Shown here: one piece after another, positions 56,916 to 64,000 of the stretch
Layout: each line of letters begins with the position of its first letter
Numbering within the stretch: position 1 is the stretch's first letter
NCBI GenBank assembly: GCA_023101885.1
Contig: JALPQD010000087.1
Coordinates: 4,945,951-5,009,950, forward strand
DNA: 64,000 bases
Direction of reading: 5' to 3'
Source of the DNA: Typhlomys cinereus
Lineage: Eukaryota > Chordata > Mammalia > Rodentia > Platacanthomyidae
The notes under the pieces: generated by a model
Database searches by the model: none
What the model was told of the DNA's origin: nothing
What the model saw: only the letters and a program-made list of their open reading frames with translations
Made by a program: the position numbers and the translations under genes

Positions 56916-57480
56916 AATGTTTTTTCATATGTTAACAAAAGCAGTTGTAAATATAGTTTCAAGAACTGCACCATTTATAGTAACATCATTAAAGTGATTC
57001 TGTAGAATAGATAATAAGCAAAACTTTTGCACTAAGACAATGTAAAACACCAGAGAAAGTAAAGTCATAACTGCAGGTTCACTTCACATTCACCAAAAGA
57101 CTCAAATATCGTTTAGATGTGTACTCTCTCATACTCAAGTGTAGATTGAAAATTATCCTGTTAAAAATAATTTGGTAATATTTAAGTATTATACATGCAT
57201 GTATCTATGTACATCTGTGTGTTTGCATGCATACTGAGACATGTGACAAACTAAATTTTTCATTGAAATGAAAAACAGAACTGCCCACAGCAAGTGTTGG
57301 CGGGATGTGAAACAACAGAAAGTGTTTCATTAGTTGCTGACAGGAACTTGAAATTCAAGAACCACTTTTGAAGACTGTTCTGCAGTTTCTTATAAAAGCA
57401 AATGTAAAACCTATGCAGTCTAGCAGAAATATACTTTATTACCCAAAAGTTGCTGCTTTTTATACAGTTTGTTAAGGCAA

Positions 57481-57758
57481 CTTTTTTTTTTTTATTTATT
57501 CGATTGTGTGTACGTGTGTGTGTGTGTGTATGTGTGTGTGTGCGCGTGTAGAACCATGGGTGAATTCGGGAACTGCCTCCACCTCCTCCTTGTTTATTCT
57601 GCCCCGGGATTCACAGGCTCCGCCCACCAGGACCATAAACGCAGCCCCCCCCCCCCCCCGCTTCCGCCCGGCATCTATATGTGGGGTCTAGGATCCGAAC
57701 TCAGTACCTTCTGCCTGCAAGGCAGAAGCTTAATCTCTGAGCCACCTCTCCAGCCCCT
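57481..57758 (-). mobile_element. B2-superfamily SINE, young subfamily (antisense), with C15 run
   Basis: T-rich start, TG tail 57505-57550, young body and head ending 'gagccacctctccagcccc'. It lacks part of the 'accatggacg' block and carries 15 consecutive C at 57645-57659 where other copies have 'ggccgcccccg'. Confidence 0.92.
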
Positions 57759-58470
57759 AAAAATGAGTTATTAAATATTGAAATTGATGGTATCAATTTT
57801 TAAAAAAATTCTGTTGTTCAAAAGCAGAATGAGAAAGCATCCCACATTGAGAAAAGGTATGAGATTATGCTTTCCAAATCTCTTCCTATTCAGTAGTACG
57901 AGTAAGCAGCTTGACTTTGAGATGCGCAGGGTCTGGGCAGATGCTTACCAGAGGAGATGTTTAAACTGTGTGTTATCATGCATACTGGTATGAGACACAA
58001 CAGATTGCCAGCACCAGTACAGGAGAAGACAGAAGGCAAATGGAGCATTCATACATGGCTGCTTCAAAAGTGTACATGATACATCAACTTGAGAAGTAAT
58101 TGTGTGCTCCTACAATGGGATATCTTAATTCAAGATTATAATAAGCTTTGGACAGATACAATACAGTTGAATTGCAGAATCATTTATGAAAGAGGGAAAT
58201 CAAGTGCAACTATTTTGAGTAGTTCCAGTTATATGACATTCTAGAAGAGGCATGGCAGTAGTGCGGAGAAAGTCAGTGTTTGGAGGGTGGTGGGTTTGCT
58301 GGAGCCAGAGGGACCTGAGAGAACTTCCAGGCATGTGCACTTGTTCTTTGTCTACATCGTGGTAGTGGTTACCCAATCACACACATTTCATGTTTCACTG
58401 ATGAGGGTGAGTGTTATTTCCCCCAGTTGTACATTAGTAAAGCATGTGTTAGAAGGAGAGGGTCTGACTC

Positions 58471-60740
58471 ATTAGCATGCAGTAACTAGCAGTCCCTGGA
58501 GCCAACTTTGAGGCCTGAATCACTGACAGACTCTTCTGCGTTCTCTCTGCTGAACTCTGCTTCTCTGGTGAGCTTTGGGTTCATCTGCATGTCAGCCTGC
58601 AGTGGGGCCGTCCACACACGGTGGGGGTCCCCTCTGTGTGCTGTCCTCTGGGCTCCAGCTCTTTTCTAGTCTGGAGTCCTCATCTGCCTCCTGGACACAT
58701 GGCTGTTACCTCGAGAGTCTGGGCAGGACAGAGCTTTCTTCGAGGCGTATAATGAAGGTGCGACTTTTCCTGTGTCACAGGACGAAGTGAACCTGTGGTC
58801 TTAGCCTCTGGAGCATCGTGAATTCAGCCAGTCGTATTACCTACATAAAGTCACGGGATACCAATTTGAATTGTTTCCACAGAACACAATGAATATCACA
58901 CATGACGCAAAATAATTCCCTGGGGGGTTTACATCAGAGACTAATAAGTGCATGGTAGCAGGATCTCCTCCCTTCTTCCCCCAGCTCAGAATGCTTTTGA
59001 TTAAAGAGTAATATGATTAAGGTTAGGGATTAGGGGTCAGGCTGAAGTCATCTTTTTAATTCATACAATTTCTAGAATCAGGAAGCAATAACTGCTAAGA
59101 CTTTCAGTTGTTCACTAAGTAACATTTCAGTTTTGTAATTCATCGCTCCAATGAGACTCCTGTCTCAAAGAGTTTGGGGATAAGATTTTATTCAGCTCAC
59201 AGTAACAGTTTCACTCCACGTAGCCGGAGAGTCTGGTAGGAAGCCAAAGGAATGGTCGCCCCATCTACAAGCCATGCTTGCTTGCCTACAATCAGCAGGC
59301 TCTCTTCACCTCTACCCACACACTGAGGATAGTCTCTCATAGTATGCCTACCAGCCAGCCTGAACCTAAAAAGACTCTCTTAGGTGGGCTGGAGGCCTGC
59401 CTCCCAGCTCTCAGGTTGCCAGTGTTAATCATCACGGTTTCAAAGCATAGGAGAAGTATACACGCCACATGATTTAGAAGTTCTCAGAGAAAGAGTGGAA
59501 TGTAAGTCTTGCTGTTTGGAGCACTTACAGTGTGAGCTGTTGGGCATGGGGATGTTTTCAAGCCTGAGTGCCAGGAGACAGCAGACCTCCCGTCTTCCTG
59601 GCCCTTTCCTAGGACTTACATCTAGACACACCCTGGCTTACATCTACCCAGAAAATGAGAACTGCTCTTACTCGAGATGGAAACTAAATAGATGACAAGA
59701 ATTCTTGCACTGAGATAAGTTGCTTTAGTATTTTCCACACCACTTCTGAGGGATATAATCTCAGAACATCCACTTCCCTGGGATCACTAGGTGTGTTCTT
59801 ACTCTTGATCAGCTGGACCTCGTGTAACCTGCATAAGCTCTGAGTGCAGGTTGAACAGAAAAAAATGGGAGTCAGTCTAGCTCACCCATTCATTTCCATT
59901 TGGTGCCACTCTGTTAACTTCCCCAACTTCATAGCCGGAAAAAAACTCATGCTGTCTGCCTCACATCAGGCATGTTAGATCACTTCTACCTGATGTCCCC
60001 TGATCTTCCATTTATTCTCTGTCTGGTATCAGTAGTAGACCACAAGCTCTTTCTCAATGAAAGAAGCACTTCCATGTGCTTGCTGAAGTAGGACAGCCTT
60101 ATTTTAAAGCCCAGTAAGTCAAGAAATAAGGGACCGGTATGTGTTGAATAAGACTATACTGGCAGAAAACCATTAGCTATAATGTGAAGGATCATTTCAG
60201 TCTAACTCCATCAGTAGATCATGAGACTCTAAGACATGGTACAAAAATAACCCAAATTTTGCTTTCTAGGAAGATGTGTTCAAAGGCACAAAAAGTATGA
60301 CAGGTCATCTTTAAAAGCAAGTGGACTGTCACTGCAGCTCTGCCAAGTTTTCCAGTGATACGTTTTTGTACCATGATCTACTGCAAACCATTGATGTAAC
60401 CTTTGGTGGTTAAGGGTCAAGTGTAGACTCCCTCTTCTCTCTATTACTGGGAAATGCATCCTGCCTTGGGCACTGTTGAAGGATAGTAACTTTTCACCTT
60501 ACCTTATGAATGGTTCATAATTGCATATTTACATACAGTCTGCTGCTTTTGAGACATAAGGGTGATGGAGCATGTAGTGGCCTCTGAAGAGAGGTCTTTG
60601 TTGGGGGGGGAGGCATTTCAGCAGGTTTCTCGGCCTTTAGGAACTTTATTGGTGAGTGCATCTTTTCACGGGTAATATTTGGTGCTTGGTTCTGCCACCA
60701 CATGACGTTCAGTCTTTCAACTTTTGATCTCTCTTGTCCT
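58471..60740. other. Intron, nothing firm recognised
   Basis: 59180-59460 ('gatttattcagctcacagtaacagtttcac...') may be a decayed reversed copy of the medium-length repeat family at 42850. No coding signal is seen. Confidence 0.4.
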
Positions 60741-60744
60741 AACA

Positions 60745-60950
60745 GGGAGGGCATCAGGAGGAGATGCGCCTGCAGCACAGGGAGAGTGTCAGGAGGGGAT
60801 GCGCCTGCAGCACAGGGAGAGGAGGGGATGCGCCTGCAGCACGGGGAGAGGAGGGGATGCGCCTGCAGCACAGGGAGAGGAGGGGATGCGCCTGCAGCAC
60901 GGGGAGAGGAGGGGATGCGCCTGCAGCACGGGGAGGGTGTTGTGCTTGCA
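60745..60950. repeat. 29-bp GC-rich minisatellite, about 6-7 copies
   Basis: The gatgcgcctgcagcac motif starts at 60763 and 60798, then every 29 bp at 60827, 60856, 60885 and 60914. The first interval is 35 bp because of a 6-bp 'tgtcag' insertion. Units alternate between cacagggaga and cacggggaga. It contains CpG and PstI-type ctgcag in every unit. Open frames on both strands are artefacts. Confidence 0.95.
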
Positions 60951-61273
60951 GCAGGGTAGCAGAGCAGGTGCCGGCCTTGTCAGGATAAAGCATCCTTGTT
61001 TGAAAGGAAAGGTACTTGGCTAGCTAATGCCGCACATCAACGCCAGGGCTGTCTTAATTTGCTCAGTAAGGAGCCTCCATCTGGAGTGGCAACTGCACTT
61101 GAAGGCATCTTCTAATTAAGTTTATGATAATCTGTTGTGCTTTTTTCTTTCTTTTTGTCATGTTTTTTCAAGCCTATTAGTTTTTGTTTGGTCAAACTAA
61201 TGAAAGTGTTTACTAAATGTATAATTCTTAAGTCTCTGCTTCCTTTGGGATGCCTTCTTGGTGGAGAAAGAAA

Positions 61274-61309
<36 letters not shown>

Positions 61310-61440
61310 TCTCATCCTAAGACACATAGCCACTGCTAGGAAATGCATAGTTTGCAGTCCACAAAATGCCAAGAGAACACATTCCTTTATGATTATCAAC
61401 TCAGAACTGTAAAGCTAATTTTTTAGTTTTAGTCTAAGGC
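60951..61440. other. Intron with (CT)n tract
   Basis: Contains a CT tract at 61274-61313; otherwise no feature is recognised. Confidence 0.5.
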
Positions 61441-61920
61441 TTTTCATGCCAACTGATGTTGTTATGTATGGGATTGCTTTTAAATTTTATATTTCAGCTG
61501 TCCTTTGTATGTGTGTATAAATTCAACCGACTTTTCAAATATTGGTCTCAGATCCAGAGACTTTGTTGAATTTGCTTCTGTAAAAAATTATCTCTTATTT
61601 TGTTTTATATGTCACAATAATCACCCAAGAGTAATGACAGTTTGTTTCTTTCCAATCATTTTATACTTTCTTTTTCCTGCCTTATTCATTGGTTAGGACC
61701 TCAGTACTTTGTTAAATAAATGTGATGATGGCCGGCATCCTTGTCCCTTGCCCCATCTCAGAGGTAAAGCTGACATTTCACCATTGCACATGTATGTTTG
61801 CCATAGGGCTGTTGTGGAACTGCTAGAGATAAAAGGAATTTCCTGTTATTCTTCTCAGAGGTCTGTATCACAGTTGGATAGTGAATTTCACCAAAATCTT
61901 TTTCAAAAGCTACTACTACA

Positions 61921-62143
61921 GGGCTGGAAAGATGGCTCAGGGGTTAAGGCCCTGCCTCAAAGCATAAGGTCCTGACTCTGGATCTCTGGTCCCACGTAAA
62001 AATGTCAGGTGGGAAAGGCTGCGGCCTGTACTTCTAGCCCTGGTAGGTGGAGCCTGGTAAATCCCAGAGTTAAGCAAGAAGGAGGTAGAAGCAATCCAAG
62101 ATTCCTGAAGTCACCCTTGGTCCTCCACAGGGATACAGTGCCT

Positions 62144-62201
<58 letters not shown>

Positions 62202-62202
62202 A
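61921..62202 (+). mobile_element. B2-superfamily SINE, older subfamily, with (CA)n and TSD
   Basis: 'gggctggaaagatggctcaggggttaaggccctgcctcaaagcataaggtcctgac...gtacttctagccctggtaggtggagcctggtaaatcccagag...gtcacccttggtcctccacaggg' and CA tract 62150-62199. The flanks aaaagctacta(cta)ca before and aaaagctactaca after are the target-site duplication. Confidence 0.92.
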
Positions 62203-62435
62203 AAAAAAGCTACTACAGTTGGCATATTACTTTTACATCTTTATTCTTTCAGTAAACTATACTAGACTTCAAGTTTTTAATGTTAGTTCTACCTAGTGAA
62301 GCACAGCATTCCAAGTATGAACCCATGTTGCTGTGATACAGTGCCCTGTTTATACAATTCTGAGTTTGGTTTGCCAGCATTTTGATAGGATTTCATAGCA
62401 TATCTGCAAGAGAGTAGCAAATGCTTTCTTTTTTT

Positions 62436-62737
62436 TTTTTTAAGGATGCTTTTTCAAGTCTTTTGTTGTTGTTATTGTTGTTGTTTCTTTATGTGTATAT
62501 CAAAGGGCATGGTATGTCCCTGTGGAGGACCAAGGGTGACTTCAGAAATCATCCTGGATTGCTTCTATCTCCTTTTTGTTTCACTCTGGGATTTCCCAGG
62601 CTCTGCCCATCAGTGCCAGAAGTGCAGGATACAACCGCTTCTGTTTGATGTTTTCATGTGGGACCTGGGATCTGAACTCAGGACCTTCTGCTTTCGAGGC
62701 ACAGTCTTAACCTTGGAATGCCCATCTCTCCAGTCCT
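62436..62737 (-). mobile_element. B2-superfamily SINE, older subfamily (antisense)
   Basis: 'tccctgtggaggaccaagggtgacttcagaaatcatcctggattgcttctatctcc...gaactcaggaccttctgctttcgaggcacagtcttaacc...catctctccagtcc' is the reversed older consensus. A GTT-rich segment replaces the TG tail. Confidence 0.88.
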
Positions 62738-62905
62738 GAATTATATTTTCATTTGACAGTGCTTTCTCATACATTTTTTAAAATTTATTTTTCTGTTCTT
62801 TATTTTTTTCTTCTTCCTATTTTGGGTTTAATTTACTGGTTTGAACTTCCTGAAGCACATCCTTAGATCCTAATTTCATACATACACGTATATACATACA
62901 CACAT

Positions 62906-62906
<1 letters not shown>

Positions 62907-62945
<39 letters not shown>
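62907..62945. repeat. (CA)n microsatellite
   Basis: About 19 CA units at the end of a CATA/CACA segment, inside the reversed L1. Confidence 0.95.
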
Positions 62946-62947
<2 letters not shown>

Positions 62948-63300
62948 ACATAAACAGGCACAAACATATGTGTTTAGAACTATAAATTTTCCTCTGAACC
63001 CAGCTTTTACCCCATTCAAATATTTCTATGAGTCCTTTCCAATCATTCTCTTCAGTAATCTTTTAATTTCAACAGTTATTTCTTTGATCCAATGGTTGGT
63101 TGTTCAGAGTATATTTTAATTACTGATGCTTCTGTCTAGTTTTCTATTTATGTGTTTTTTTCCTGGTTTGTAGTCAATTCCCCAGTGATCAGATGATATT
63201 CTCCTTATACTTCTAATTATTAAGCCTTAATTTATTACTCAACCAGTAGTCAGTTTGACAGATTACTACAGGTAGTGGAAAGTGAATTCTGAAGTTGTTT

Positions 63301-64000
63301 GCAGAGCTGTGACTGTCACTGGTGTCTAAACACCAAGGTTCCGAGCAGCAGGACACATTCTGTGTGTGTCTGTGTGCTATTTTGCTAGGGTGAGGAAATG
63401 CTTCATGTTCTGTGGGTGCTGTGCAGCATGCAGATGGTAAATTAAGATGTTTAACATATGTCCATTCTGAAATCTTTTGTGGATCTATCATTTCCACTTT
63501 TTTAAGAAAGTGTCTGAAATTGAAGGGAAAGCAAGAATGAAGGCCTGGGGAGCACGTCACTGCTTCATGACTGGCCCCCTAGAAATCCCTCCTTGACACT
63601 GATGCTCGCTGCGCAACTTAACCATAAGTCGAGTTACTATAGAAAGCAAATACCGTGCATTTTTTCCGGTGTCAAACTTAAGCTCAGGTAATAATGACAC
63701 TGTAGGCCTGTTGAGTTGTCAGAGCTGGTAGAAGAGATTATTGTAGAAGTTCAAATCAGACAACACCATGACTCTTTCAAGGGAGATTCAATTCCTCACC
63801 AGTTTCTGCTTGCCCTTCCCTCTCACATGTAGAGCACTTTTTAAAGCATGGCATTGTCACTCCTAAGCCGTGAGGATATGGTACAGCCACAGTGCTTTAG
63901 CAGTGTTGAATCTGAACATGGGTCAGAAGTGAGAGCTGCCCACATGGTCTCTTTGGATAGTGCATCCCCCTTTTGTGCTTGGTCCTAGTGTTACACTCAA
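63301..64000. other. Intron, nothing recognised
   Basis: No exon or repeat that I can name up to the window end. Confidence 0.5.

Larger units (their letters stand above)
56010..58470 (+). mobile_element. Older L1 ORF2 to 3' region (sense), interrupted
   Basis: 'ttcattgatgagtttactgaatgaagaagaaatagtaattcagcacaagctcttctag', 'gaaggaagaagtcaagccatctttatttgcaggtggcataatt' (reverse transcriptase region with many stops), 'agcaagtgttggcgggatgtg' and 'gtagttccagttatatgacattctagaagagg' are L1 ORF2 and 3' landmarks in order. A Tigger-like MITE (56586-56915) and a young SINE (57481-57758) split it. Confidence 0.75.
61440..63300 (-). mobile_element. Older L1 ORF2 (antisense) with two SINE insertions
   Basis: Reversed ORF2 landmarks are 'ccagagactttgttgaatttgcttctg', 'tcagtactttgttaaataaatgtgatgatggccggcatccttgtcccttgcccc', 'tttggtttgccagcattttgataggatttcatagcatatctg', 'aactataaattttcctctgaacccagc' and 'ttatttctttgatccaatggttggttgttcagagtatattttaatt'. 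SINEs at 61921-62202 and 62436-62737 interrupt it. Confidence 0.8.
1..64000 (+). other. Syt14: Interior part of the Syt14 gene (introns and 5' coding exons)
   Basis: Exons at 9128-9292 and 15413-15628 encode peptide segments I recognise as the transmembrane and acidic linker parts of synaptotagmin-14, in the right order and on the + strand. Neither the canonical start-codon exon nor the next exon of the linker (which should begin near a Gly-Asn-Cys-Ile-Gln motif), nor either C2 domain, could be found. The window therefore appears to lie inside the gene, with about 9 kb of upstream intron and 48 kb of downstream intron. SYT14 is a membrane-trafficking protein of the synaptotagmin family whose C2 domains lack the full Ca2+-binding set (family knowledge). 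That the flanking sequence is all intron is inference from the missing exons. Confidence 0.8.

Noticed and set aside
60515..61023. Repeated 'GCACSTGR' and 'AAGASPP' type frames on both strands
   Set aside because: These are translations of the 29-bp minisatellite.
15629..64000. Further Syt14 exons (C2 domains)
   Set aside because: I looked for the expected linker continuation and C2 motifs on the + strand and found none. The frames present are explained by repeats or chance.

Overview
The window is interior genomic DNA of a rodent. It is AT-rich, intron-like and dominated by LINE-1 (L1) and tRNA-derived SINE copies. The single protein-coding gene I can recognise is synaptotagmin-14 (Syt14) on the + strand. 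It shows as short exons with GT-AG borders separated by kilobases of repeat-filled intron. The SINEs belong to the rodent B2 superfamily ('ggggctggagaggtggctcaggggttaag...') with a body unlike mouse or rat B2. B1, B4-like and ID-like fragments are also present. Together these point to a mouse-related (myodont) rodent outside mouse and rat. A spalacid mole-rat is one possibility, but I cannot settle the species. Layout: 1-4.3 kb is intron. 4331-4474 is a candidate, not previously recognised by me, in-frame cassette exon. 9128-9292 is the canonical exon encoding the single transmembrane helix. 11140-12154 is a 1-kb open exon with its own well-placed ATG, best read as an alternative first coding exon. 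15413-15628 is the canonical acidic linker exon that either 5' exon can splice to in frame. The canonical start-codon exon and the exons for the two C2 domains are not in the window, so the gene extends beyond both ends. From 15.6 kb to the end (about 48 kb) I see intron only. All coding junctions seen are phase 1, so the N-terminus looks modular. The membrane-anchored form would be (start exon)-(optional 48-codon cassette)-TM exon-linker. The alternative form would be a TM-less 338-residue polar N-terminus joined straight to the linker. The repeat landscape is informative in its own right. It includes older antisense L1 copies (22.7-24.6, 39.0-40.0, 43.7-47.6, 53.6-54.3, 61.4-63.3 kb), an older sense L1 (56.0-58.5 kb), and younger 5'-truncated L1 3' ends with target-site duplications (24.6-25.1, 25.7-26.1, 33.9-35.3 kb). 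There are about 13 species-specific SINEs in two age classes, including a young SINE nested in an old SINE nested in an L1. Two Tigger-like DNA transposon remnants, two GC-rich minisatellites (32-bp and 29-bp units), and many CA/TG/CT tracts complete the picture. No RNA gene, CRISPR array, bacterial-type element or intact transposon ORF was found.
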